Source: an uncultured Altererythrobacter sp.
GTDB lineage: Bacteria > Pseudomonadota > Alphaproteobacteria > Sphingomonadales > Sphingomonadaceae
Reading direction: 5' to 3'
Assembly (NCBI GenBank): GCA_938009055.1
Contig: CALLIO010000307.1
Coordinates: 1-6,839, forward strand
DNA length: 6,839 nt
In this document: positions 1 through 5,517 of the stretch, in pieces
How positions within the stretch are numbered: position 1 is the first letter of the stretch
Layout: each line of letters opens with the position of its first letter
Notes under the pieces: model-generated
The model's input: only the letters and a program-made list of their open reading frames with translations
The model's database searches: none
Told to the model about the DNA's origin: nothing
Made by a program: the position numbers and the translations under genes

Positions 1-447
1 GAACACGCGGTCATCGCGGCGCATTTCTTCAGCCATGGCATCACGTAAAGCTTCGCGCACCTGTGTGCTGGTAAAGCTTGTGCCTTCTGGAATGGCCGGA
101 TCGGATTTTGGCTCCGATTTCGGGGGAGCAGCAACAGCTGGTGCCGGTACGGGCACCGGAGCCGCCTCAGCAACAGGAGCGGGCGCTGGCGTGCTTGCCT
201 CTTCACCTTCTCCGTCGAGCATAGCGATCACTGTGCCAACAGCGACATTCTCTGTTCCCTCAGCGATTAGAATCTGGCCCAAAGTGCCTTCATCAATCGC
301 TTCGAATTCCATTGTCGCTTTGTCGGTTTCAATCTCGGCAATAATATCGCCTGGCTCAATCGTATCGCCTTCGGCTTTTAGCCATTTGGCGAGCGTGCCT
401 TCTTCCATTGTTGGGGAAAGCGCTGGCATTTTGAGTTCAATACCCAT
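1..447 (-). CDS. pdhB: Pyruvate dehydrogenase E1 component subunit beta with N-terminal lipoyl domain (partial, C-terminus off the left edge)
   Basis: This gene encodes the beta half of the thiamine-diphosphate E1 enzyme, which decarboxylates pyruvate and reductively acetylates lipoyl groups in the cytosolic pyruvate dehydrogenase complex. The first 149 codons are visible. Residues 1-78 form a lipoyl domain: the start reads MGIELKMPALSPTM, and Lys43 in the ETDKATMEF turn is the expected lipoylation site. Residues about 79-125 are an Ala/Pro-rich flexible linker. At about residue 130 the sequence becomes VREALRDAMAEEMRRDDRVF, the typical beginning of an E1-beta catalytic domain, which argues against an E2 acyltransferase; an E2 would show a peripheral-subunit-binding domain here. 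Such lipoyl-E1-beta fusions are known from alphaproteobacteria, for example Zymomonas and Sinorhizobium. The start is an ATG preceded by GGAGGAG inside the last codons of pdhA, 3 bases after the pdhA stop, so translation is probably coupled. The catalytic part lies outside the window. Confidence 0.95.
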   Translation of the reverse strand, partial: MGIELKMPALSPTMEEGTLAKWLKAEGDTIEPGDIIAEIETDKATMEFEAIDEGTLGQILIAEGTENVAVGTVIAMLDGEGEEASTPAPAPVAEAAPVPVPAPAVAAPPKSEPKSDPAIPEGTSFTSTQVREALRDAMAEEMRRDDRVF

Positions 448-450
448 GGC

Positions 451-1554
451 TCAATACTCCTCCACCAAAACTTCGGTGTAGAGCTCGGAAGGCTCAGGCT
501 CGGGTGAGGTTTCGGCAAAATCGGCCGAGGCAGCAACCCGCGCACGGATCGCTTTGTCGAGCGCTTTCAACTCATCCTCGCTCTTACCCTTTTTGAGCAG
601 GAGCTTCTTCATTCCCTCAATCGGATCTTGCGTATCGCGCTTTTCCTGCACTTCTTCGCGGGTGCGATATTTGGCCGGATCAGACATGGAATGCCCGCGA
701 TAGCGATAAGTGTTGCACTCCATCAGCACAGGGCCATTGCCTTCGCGAACGTGTTTGAAGGCGATTTCAGCCGCGCCGCGCACTTCGAGTGCATCCATGC
801 CGTTCACATCCATGCCCGGAATGCGGAATGCTGTGCCGCGACGATAGAATTCGGTTTCAGCAGAAGAGCGCGTGACGGCCGTACCCATTGCGTATTGGTT
901 GTTCTCAACCACAAAGACGATCGGCAAATTCCACAAGGCTGCCATGTTGAAAGTCTCGTAGACTTGCCCCTGGTTCGCCGCGCCATCACCAAAGTAAGCA
1001 AGGCACAGGCCGCCATCTTCTTTGTATTTGTGTGCCAGCGCCAATCCGCCGCCCAGCGCAACCTGCGCGCCGACAATACCGTGGCCGCCGTAAAACTTAT
1101 GCTCGGTACTGAACATGTGCATAGAGCCGCCCTTACCCTTGGAAATACCAGCAGCGCGCCCGGTCAGCTCAGCCATGATGACATTGGGGTCAATTCCATA
1201 GGCGAGCATATGGCCGTGATCGCGATAGCCGGTAATCACGCTGTCACGTTCATTATCGAGCGCGCTTTGCAGGCCAATCGCAACCGCTTCCTGACCGATA
1301 TATAGGTGGCAGAAACCACCAATCAGGCCGAGACCATAGAGCTGACCAGCCTTTTCCTCGAAACGGCGGATAAGCAGCATCTGCTCATACAATGCCATCA
1401 TCTCATCTTCAGTAGCTTTGTATGCGCCAGCTTTCTCATGCGCTTCTTGCAGAGAGTGCAGCGCAAATTCTTCAGACGCCGCCGCTGCGCTCTTGCGCAC
1501 CTTGGCGGGCGTCTTCTTGGACGCTTTGGGTGAAGCCTTGGGTGATTTGGCCAA
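451..1554 (-). CDS. pdhA: Pyruvate dehydrogenase E1 component subunit alpha (TTG start)
   Basis: This 367-residue protein is the thiamine-diphosphate-binding alpha subunit of pyruvate dehydrogenase E1 and forms an alpha2beta2 enzyme with PdhB. Residues 1-28 are a Lys/Ala/Pro-rich, probably disordered extension. The dehydrogenase E1 fold begins near residue 50 (MMALYEQMLLIRRFEEKAGQ). The ThDP/magnesium motif starts at GDG 189-191 and ends at Asn218-Asn219 (VENN), the expected spacing. The active-site loop YRYRGHSMSDP (283-293) followed by YRTREE is the conserved segment that carries the phosphorylation sites in mitochondrial homologues. His113 and His115 lie in the YRDHGH motif. The only in-frame start is TTG at 1552-1554, because the upstream ATG at 1618-1620 meets a TAG three codons later. 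A GAGGA Shine-Dalgarno at 1562-1566, 7 bases before the TTG, supports it. pdhB follows after 3 bases. Length is normal for the bacterial family. Confidence 0.97.
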   Translation of the reverse strand: MAKSPKASPKASKKTPAKVRKSAAAASEEFALHSLQEAHEKAGAYKATEDEMMALYEQMLLIRRFEEKAGQLYGLGLIGGFCHLYIGQEAVAIGLQSALDNERDSVITGYRDHGHMLAYGIDPNVIMAELTGRAAGISKGKGGSMHMFSTEHKFYGGHGIVGAQVALGGGLALAHKYKEDGGLCLAYFGDGAANQGQVYETFNMAALWNLPIVFVVENNQYAMGTAVTRSSAETEFYRRGTAFRIPGMDVNGMDALEVRGAAEIAFKHVREGNGPVLMECNTYRYRGHSMSDPAKYRTREEVQEKRDTQDPIEGMKKLLLKKGKSEDELKALDKAIRARVAASADFAETSPEPEPSELYTEVLVEEY

Positions 1555-1561
1555 GCCGGAA

Positions 1562-1566
1562 TCCTC
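1562..1566 (-). promoter_or_regulatory. Ribosome binding site of pdhA, fixing the TTG start
   Basis: On the minus strand this reads GAGGA, 7 bases before TTG at 1552-1554. It decides the start because no ATG or GTG is available in the open frame. Its last two bases are also the first two of a GANTC site (GATTC, 1559-1563). Confidence 0.75.
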
Positions 1567-1607
1567 GTATATCTTTATAGCCCCTGGGGAGAGTTGAGGC
1601 CGCGCTC

Positions 1608-1637
1608 CCTATAGGACCATGCGCAATGGGGACGCAA
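1608..1637 (-). promoter_or_regulatory. Possible promoter of pdhA
   Basis: On the minus strand, TTGCGT (1637 to 1632) and TATAGG (1613 to 1608) are separated by 18 bases and could be the -35 and -10 boxes of a housekeeping promoter, giving a leader of about 45-50 bases. A second AT-rich box, GCTATAAA (1581 to 1574), resembles the alphaproteobacterial -10 (GCTANAWC). However, it sits too close to the ribosome binding site and has no convincing -35. This is an eye-match only. The 132-bp gap after ftsB suggests a separate pdhAB promoter, but read-through from ftsB cannot be excluded. Confidence 0.3.
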
Positions 1638-1686
1638 CGCCCCAAGAGCGCTCTGCATACGAAATACCTGATTGTGAAATTGGTTC

Positions 1687-2016
1687 CTATTCGCTCTCGA
1701 GCGTGAAAACCATTTCATCGGGATGGACGACATTGAGGTTCTGGCGGATCAATTCGCCGGCCAGATCAGCGTCTGATCCATCAAGTGCCAGCAGATCAAC
1801 TCGGTGCTTAAGCTCATCGCGCTTATCATTGAGCGCAGCGATCCGTGCCTCTCGCTCTTCGAGAAGGCTGGCGCTTTCATTCCATGCTAGAAGCCCCGTT
1901 GGCCCCGCGATTGCAAGAGCGGCAAGGATAAGCAGCGCGATCAATGCCAAGCCCTGCTTCGCCTGATCAGGCGACAAGCTCGAAAGCATTTTGTTGAGTG
2001 AACGAACGCGCTCCAT
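1687..2016 (-). CDS. ftsB: Septum formation initiator, FtsB/DivIC family cell division protein
   Basis: This 109-residue bitopic inner-membrane protein belongs to the FtsB/DivIC family, which forms the FtsQ-FtsL-FtsB subcomplex that controls septal peptidoglycan synthesis. The architecture is diagnostic. There is a short cytoplasmic N-terminus (1-20), then one transmembrane helix at about 22-45 (GLALIALLILAALAIAG...), then a charged coiled coil at about 47-78 (SLLEEREARIAALNDKRDEL). A short C-terminal segment with LIRQNLNVVHPDEMVFTL (89-106) matches the family's 'ELGMVRPGE' region. Length is close to E. coli FtsB (103 residues). The ATG at 2014-2016 has a purine-rich AAGGGGG just upstream with short spacing; Met10 has no ribosome binding site. 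Location directly upstream of pdhA is common in alphaproteobacteria. The upstream neighbour here is an acyl-CoA dehydrogenase 68 bp away. Orthology rests on family architecture and position, not on a database search. Confidence 0.88.
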   Translation of the reverse strand: MERVRSLNKMLSSLSPDQAKQGLALIALLILAALAIAGPTGLLAWNESASLLEEREARIAALNDKRDELKHRVDLLALDGSDADLAGELIRQNLNVVHPDEMVFTLESE

Positions 2017-2025
2017 ACCCCCTTA

Positions 2026-2041
2026 GAATCACAGTTGATTC
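2026..2041. promoter_or_regulatory. Perfect inverted repeat made of two GANTC methylation sites before ftsB
   Basis: GAATCA (2026-2031), a CAGT loop and TGATTC (2036-2041) form a perfect 6-bp dyad. Each arm contains a GANTC (GAATC 2026-2030, GATTC 2037-2041), the target of the alphaproteobacterial cell-cycle methylase CcrM. The repeat ends 9 bases before the ftsB ATG. In the ftsB message it could also fold as a small hairpin just upstream of the purine-rich ribosome binding site. That the sites are methylated or bound by GcrA is inferred, not shown. Confidence 0.5.
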
Positions 2042-2084
2042 GCCGGTGCAAGCACTTTCTTCAAAACGTCATAAAAGAAGTTGT

Positions 2085-3245
2085 CTAATAGCTGCGCGGC
2101 AGTCCCAAAACATGCTCAGCGAGATAGGACAGGATCAAATTGGTCGAGATCGGAGCGACGGTGTAGAGCCGTGCTTCGCGGAACTTGCGCTCAACATCAT
2201 ATTCCTCGGCAAACCCGAAACCACCATGCGTTTGCACGCACATGTCGGCTGCTTCCCAGCTGGCTTCTGAAGCGAGCAATTTGGCCATATTCGCCTCTGC
2301 CCCAGCGTTGCCGCCTTCGTCATAGACAGAGGCCGCATGGCGCACCATCAGCTCAGCAGCGCATGTTTGTGCATAGGCGCGCGCAATCGGAAATTGTACG
2401 CCTTGGTTCTTGCCGATGGGTCCTGCGAAGACCTCGCGGCCATTGGCGTAGTCGGTTGCCTTTTCGATAAACCACTTCGCATCGCCAATACACTCTGCTG
2501 CAATCAGCACGCGCTCAGCATTCATGCCGGATAGGATATAGCGAAAGCCCTTGCCTTCCTCGCCAATCAGCGCGCTGGCCGGGATACGCATTTCGTCAAA
2601 GAACACCTCTGTGGTCGAATGGTTCATCATTGTGCGGATCGGCTTGATTGTCATACCTGCCTTCAGCGCCTCGCGCATATCGACAAGGAAGATCGAAAGA
2701 CCGTCCGTTTTCTTTTGCACTTCCTCGCGCGGGGTTGTGCGCGCAAGCAGCATCATCAGATCAGAATGTTCAGCGCGGCTGGTCCATATCTTCTGACCGT
2801 TGACCACATACTCATCCCCATCGCGCACAGCGCGGGTTTTTAGCGAGAGCGTATCGGTCCCGCTGGTCGGCTCGGACACGCCAAAGGCTTGAAGGCGCAA
2901 TTCACCATTGGCAATTTTTGGGAGATACTCGGCCTTTTGCTCATCAGAGCCATAACGCAGTAGCGTGTTCATAATATACATCTGCGCATGGGCTGCACCG
3001 CCATTGCATCCGCTGGCCTGAATTTCTTCCATGATGACGCAGGCCGCATCAAGCTTCAGCCCGCTGCCGCCAAACTCTTCCGGAATGAGGGCAGCAAGAA
3101 AGCCCGATTTGGTCAGCGCATCAACGAATTCCCCGGGATAGTCGCGCGTCCGGTCTTTCTCCCGCCAATATTCGCCGGGAAACTCTTCGCAAAGCGCTCG
3201 CACGGCGCGGCGGATTTCGGTGAGTTCTTCTGTGTCGAGTTGCAT
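2085..3245 (-). CDS. Acyl-CoA dehydrogenase, isovaleryl-CoA-dehydrogenase-type catalytic Glu
   Basis: This is an FAD-dependent enzyme of the acyl-CoA dehydrogenase family that introduces an alpha-beta double bond into an acyl-CoA and passes electrons to ETF. With the ATG at 3243-3245 it has 386 residues, the normal length. Both family signatures are complete: GVSEPTSGTDTLS at 122-134, and QTHGGFGFAEEYDVERKFRE at 338-357. The C-terminal position that holds the catalytic Glu in medium-chain enzymes (IYEGT) is VAPIST here (residues 363-368), so that base is missing. Instead, Glu244 in GMNAER (240-245) aligns with the helix-G Glu of isovaleryl-CoA dehydrogenase (GLDLER), and I infer it is the base. 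Substrate is unknown; branched or longer chains are plausible. A longer TTG start at 3284 lacks a ribosome binding site. AAGGA lies 14 bases before the chosen ATG, which is rather far. The gene is divergent from the dehalogenase and 68 bp upstream of ftsB. Confidence 0.93.
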   Translation of the reverse strand: MQLDTEELTEIRRAVRALCEEFPGEYWREKDRTRDYPGEFVDALTKSGFLAALIPEEFGGSGLKLDAACVIMEEIQASGCNGGAAHAQMYIMNTLLRYGSDEQKAEYLPKIANGELRLQAFGVSEPTSGTDTLSLKTRAVRDGDEYVVNGQKIWTSRAEHSDLMMLLARTTPREEVQKKTDGLSIFLVDMREALKAGMTIKPIRTMMNHSTTEVFFDEMRIPASALIGEEGKGFRYILSGMNAERVLIAAECIGDAKWFIEKATDYANGREVFAGPIGKNQGVQFPIARAYAQTCAAELMVRHAASVYDEGGNAGAEANMAKLLASEASWEAADMCVQTHGGFGFAEEYDVERKFREARLYTVAPISTNLILSYLAEHVLGLPRSY

Positions 3246-3260
3246 GGGCTTGAAAGCTGT

Positions 3261-3296
3261 CCTTGTTATTTTGCCAACAGGCAATGCCCAACAAGG
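3261..3296. promoter_or_regulatory. Nested inverted repeat in the divergent acyl-CoA dehydrogenase/dehalogenase promoter region
   Basis: An outer perfect 7-bp repeat, CCTTGTT (3261-3267) and AACAAGG (3290-3296), encloses an inner 5-bp stem TTGCC-AACA-GGCAA (3271-3284), with the two centres only one base apart. It lies 16 bases before the acyl-CoA dehydrogenase ATG. It could be an operator for a dimeric repressor. Alternatively it could be a leader hairpin in the dehydrogenase message, where the AAGG of the only ribosome-binding-like sequence would be paired. Both roles are inferred; no regulator gene is in the window. Confidence 0.4.
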
Positions 3297-3319
3297 TTAG
3301 CCAAGTCCACCTAGCCCAT

Positions 3320-3348
3320 TTGATAGATTTGCGAATAGGGGTGCTAGA
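3320..3348 (+). promoter_or_regulatory. Possible promoter of the dehalogenase/transporter operon
   Basis: TTGATA (3320-3325, five of six matches to TTGACA) is followed after 17 bases by GCTAGA (3343-3348), which fits the GCTANA core of the alphaproteobacterial -10 box. Transcription would begin near 3355, giving a leader of about 43 bases. The -10 matches TATAAT poorly and the spacing is longer than in the Caulobacter consensus, so this is a tentative call by eye. Confidence 0.35.
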
Positions 3349-3382
3349 CGCCGCCGCCCTGTGTGTTAGGTCAGTTGCAAAT

Positions 3383-3387
3383 AGGAG
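3383..3387 (+). promoter_or_regulatory. Ribosome binding site of the dehalogenase
   Basis: AGGAG lies 10 bases before the ATG at 3398-3400. It selects this start over the upstream in-frame TTG at 3263, which would add 45 residues that do not fit the family. A GANTC site (GAATC, 3391-3395) lies in the spacer. Confidence 0.8.
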
Positions 3388-3397
3388 ACTGAATCCG

Positions 3398-4312
3398 ATG
3401 CAAGTGCTCAGCTATGACCCCGCGCGTTTCACCAATATTCCCGATTTTGCTTTCGCGGAAAACTGGGCCGCAATCGACTTGGGAGAGGGCCATAAGGGCC
3501 GCATGCACTATATCGACGAGGGGCCAAAGGACGCACCGCCTGTCTTGCTCTTTCACGGCGAGCCTAGCTGGAGTTTCCTATATCGCAAGATGATCGCACC
3601 CTTGCTCGATGCCGGTTTCCGTGTGCTTGCGCCCGACCTTATTGGTTTTGGGAAGAGCGACAAACCTGATGACATTGGTTTTTACACCTATGCCCGGCAT
3701 GTCGACTGGCTGACCCAATGGCGCGCGGCAGTGGTACCGCAGCCAGCCGCGCTGTTTTGTCAGGATTGGGGCGGCTTGCTTGGCCTCAACATGGTCGGCA
3801 CCAACCCCGATGGTTTTGCCTGCGTGGTGGCGAGCAATACCTTCTTGCCAACAGGCGGCACACCGTCGCCCGCATTTCTGGCGTGGCGCGAATTTGCCAA
3901 GACCAGTCCCGATTTTGACATCGGAGCGGTGATTGACCGTGCAACCCAAACAGAGCGCAGCGCATTGGAGATTGCCGCTTACAATGCGCCCTACCATGAT
4001 GAACCCTCGAAAGCGGGTGCGCGCGCATTCCCAGCGTTGGTGCCTGTCGAAGATGGCATGGCCGGCATCGAAGAAAACAAGAAGGCTTGGGAAGGCCTCG
4101 CGAATTACGACAAACCGTTCCTCACCCTGTTTGGCGAGGATGATCCGGTCACCGGCGGTCTTGCGCCCTTTCTGATCGAGCGTATCGCAGGCGCCAAAGG
4201 CCAGCCGCACGCAATGCTCAGCGTATGCGGGCATTTCTGTCAGGAAGATCGCCCGACTGAACTTACCCAAGGCGTTATCGACACAGCTCGCACGGCAGGG
4301 TTCCTCAGCTGA
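3398..4312 (+). CDS. dhmA: Haloalkane dehalogenase, subfamily I (DhlA/DhmA type)
   Basis: This is a cytosolic alpha/beta-hydrolase that replaces a halogen on an alkyl halide by hydroxyl, releasing halide and an alcohol. The 304-residue length matches the subfamily (DhlA 310). The expected active site is complete. The oxyanion-hole loop is HGEPSW at 53-58. The nucleophile is Asp123 and the first halide-holding residue is Trp124 (CQDWGG). The second halide Trp is Trp163 in the cap (AFLAW), the subfamily-I arrangement. The acid is Asp249 (GEDDPVTGG, matching Asp260 of DhlA), and the base is His279 (CGHFCQED). Residues 79-90 (PDLIGFGKSDKP) and 55-66 (EPSWSFLYRKMI) are nearly identical to DhlA from memory. 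ATG at 3398 is supported by AGGAG. The stop TGA appears to overlap the transporter start, suggesting an operon. Real substrate is unknown; many such enzymes act on compounds not yet identified, and the symbol reflects the family name. Confidence 0.93.
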   Translation: MQVLSYDPARFTNIPDFAFAENWAAIDLGEGHKGRMHYIDEGPKDAPPVLLFHGEPSWSFLYRKMIAPLLDAGFRVLAPDLIGFGKSDKPDDIGFYTYARHVDWLTQWRAAVVPQPAALFCQDWGGLLGLNMVGTNPDGFACVVASNTFLPTGGTPSPAFLAWREFAKTSPDFDIGAVIDRATQTERSALEIAAYNAPYHDEPSKAGARAFPALVPVEDGMAGIEENKKAWEGLANYDKPFLTLFGEDDPVTGGLAPFLIERIAGAKGQPHAMLSVCGHFCQEDRPTELTQGVIDTARTAGFLS

Positions 4313-5517
4313 CCGAGACAACCCAAAACGCGCCGCTCTCGCGGTTTGAAGAATATGCGCTTGCCATCGTCATAGGACTGACGGTGGCGAATGCTTATTA
4401 CATCCATCCCATTGTTACCGAGGCTGCCGATCATTTCCGCATTGGCCCGGCAGAGATTGGAATTGTGCCCGCACTCAATCAAGTTGCGCTGGCAGTGGGG
4501 ATTCTATTCTTGCTGCCATTGGGCGATCGCTTTGGCAACCGGACTTTGGTGCTGGTCTTCTCCGCCCTTCAAGCCGCTTGCCTTTTTGCCATGGCGACGG
4601 CGAGCAGTTTTGTGATCTTTACCGCCGCTTCGACGGTGCTCGGTGCTATGACCGTCGCGCCCTATCTTCTCCCCGCCTATGCATCAAAGCGCACAGCGCC
4701 AGAGGAATTGGGCCGTGTGACCGCCCTTCTAACAGCGGGTATATTGTTCGGCATTCTCTATGCCCGGGTGGGAGCCGGCGTGATCGCAGAATATATCGGC
4801 TGGCAGGTGGTCTATTACCTCGCCTGCGGCTTGATGCTTGTTTTGGTCTTCGCATTGCGTTTTTTGATGCGCGGCAAGGCCCCGCCTGCGCCCGATGAAC
4901 CGCCGCCCCAACCCTATAGCAAATTGCTTGTCTCGCTCGCTCCCTTGGTCAAGCAGCATCCCGAAGCCGTGCTGTCAGGTTGCATCCAAGCGCTCAATTT
5001 CGGCATGTTCATTGCGATCTGGCTTGGGCTTGGTCTGCATCTGCCTAGCGACGAGATGGGTTACAGCGTGGATGTGGTTGGTTATCTGGCTTTTACAGCT
5101 GGTCTTTCGATGGTTTCCACGCCGTGGCTTGGTATGTGGGTCGACAAGGTCGGGCCAGAGCGCGCACGGATGCTCCTTACGATTGTGCAAGTGGCTGCAG
5201 CTGCGCTGCTTCTTGCCTTCGGAAATTCGCTCGCCTTGCTGCTCATCCCGATTGTGATGAACACGGTTGCAGGGCCTGTTATCGATGTATCAGGCCGGAT
5301 GACGATCCTCCGCCTTGAACCAGCAATCCGCACAAGGCTGATGACAGTCTATGTGGTCATCATGTTTACCGGAGGCGGCATCGCCAGCACCATGGCCACG
5401 GCGGCTTATGAAAGAGCGGGATGGAGCGGCAACGTCGCTATCGCTATCGGCTTTGCTCTTACAGCCCTCGCCTTGAGCACTTTGGCCTTCAAACGCGCTG
5501 CTGTGGCGAAGGCTTAA
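4309..5517 (+). CDS. Major facilitator superfamily transporter, drug:H+ antiporter-like (probable CTG start)
   Basis: This is an inner-membrane secondary transporter of about 402 residues with the usual two six-helix halves. Motif A appears in the loop between helices 2 and 3 (GDRFGNR, 72-78) and in degenerate form between helices 8 and 9 (WVDKVGPERAR, 277-287). Helix 5 has a Gly-rich antiporter-like stretch (GILFGILYARVGAG, 144-157). A Pro-rich central loop lies at 187-203. The first ATG/GTG/TTG in frame is GTG at 4384, but starting there removes about ten residues of helix 1. The open frame begins just after a TGA at 4258-4260. The one initiation-like codon upstream that keeps helix 1 with a natural N-terminal tail is CTG at 4309-4311. 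It overlaps the dehalogenase stop (CTGA), with AGGG 8 bases before it. Substrate cannot be read from sequence; linkage to the dehalogenase suggests uptake of a haloorganic compound or export of a product, which is inference. Confidence 0.85.
   Translation: MTETTQNAPLSRFEEYALAIVIGLTVANAYYIHPIVTEAADHFRIGPAEIGIVPALNQVALAVGILFLLPLGDRFGNRTLVLVFSALQAACLFAMATASSFVIFTAASTVLGAMTVAPYLLPAYASKRTAPEELGRVTALLTAGILFGILYARVGAGVIAEYIGWQVVYYLACGLMLVLVFALRFLMRGKAPPAPDEPPPQPYSKLLVSLAPLVKQHPEAVLSGCIQALNFGMFIAIWLGLGLHLPSDEMGYSVDVVGYLAFTAGLSMVSTPWLGMWVDKVGPERARMLLTIVQVAAAALLLAFGNSLALLLIPIVMNTVAGPVIDVSGRMTILRLEPAIRTRLMTVYVVIMFTGGGIASTMATAAYERAGWSGNVAIAIGFALTALALSTLAFKRAAVAKA
5514..5517. other. Shared TTAA encoding both convergent stop codons
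   Basis: The transporter on the plus strand stops with TAA at 5515-5517, and the secretion-pore gene on the minus strand stops with TAA at 5516 to 5514. The palindromic TTAA serves both, so the genes overlap tail to tail by two or more bases with no space for a terminator between them. Confidence 0.95.

Noticed and set aside
35..481. Plus-strand open frame of 148 codons rich in Ala, Gly and Ser
   Set aside because: It is the antisense of the lipoyl/linker part of pdhB; the low-complexity composition comes from the Ala/Pro linker read backwards.
628..1305. Plus-strand open frame of 225 codons
   Set aside because: It lies fully opposite pdhA, whose ThDP motif and loop are intact; no recognisable domain or ribosome binding site.
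1645..1654. 10-bp perfect palindrome AGAGCGCTCT between ftsB and pdhA
   Set aside because: It is short, without a loop or T-run, so not a terminator; no known binding consensus is matched and chance is a fair explanation.
3246..3284. N-terminal extension of the acyl-CoA dehydrogenase from TTG 3284
   Set aside because: There is no ribosome binding site before it, and the 13 extra residues would be encoded by the inverted-repeat region; 386 residues from the ATG is normal.
3263..3397. N-terminal extension of the dehalogenase from TTG 3263
   Set aside because: It would run through the inverted repeat and the likely promoter, adds 45 residues not seen in the family, and AGGAG supports ATG 3398.
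3271..3856. 12-bp exact direct repeat TTGCCAACAGGC at 3271-3282 and 3845-3856
   Set aside because: About one such 12-base match is expected by chance in a window this long, and the second copy is ordinary coding sequence.
3578..4321. Minus-strand open frame of 247 codons
   Set aside because: It lies opposite the dehalogenase with its complete catalytic pentad; it has an implausible Cys/His-rich composition and no family resemblance.
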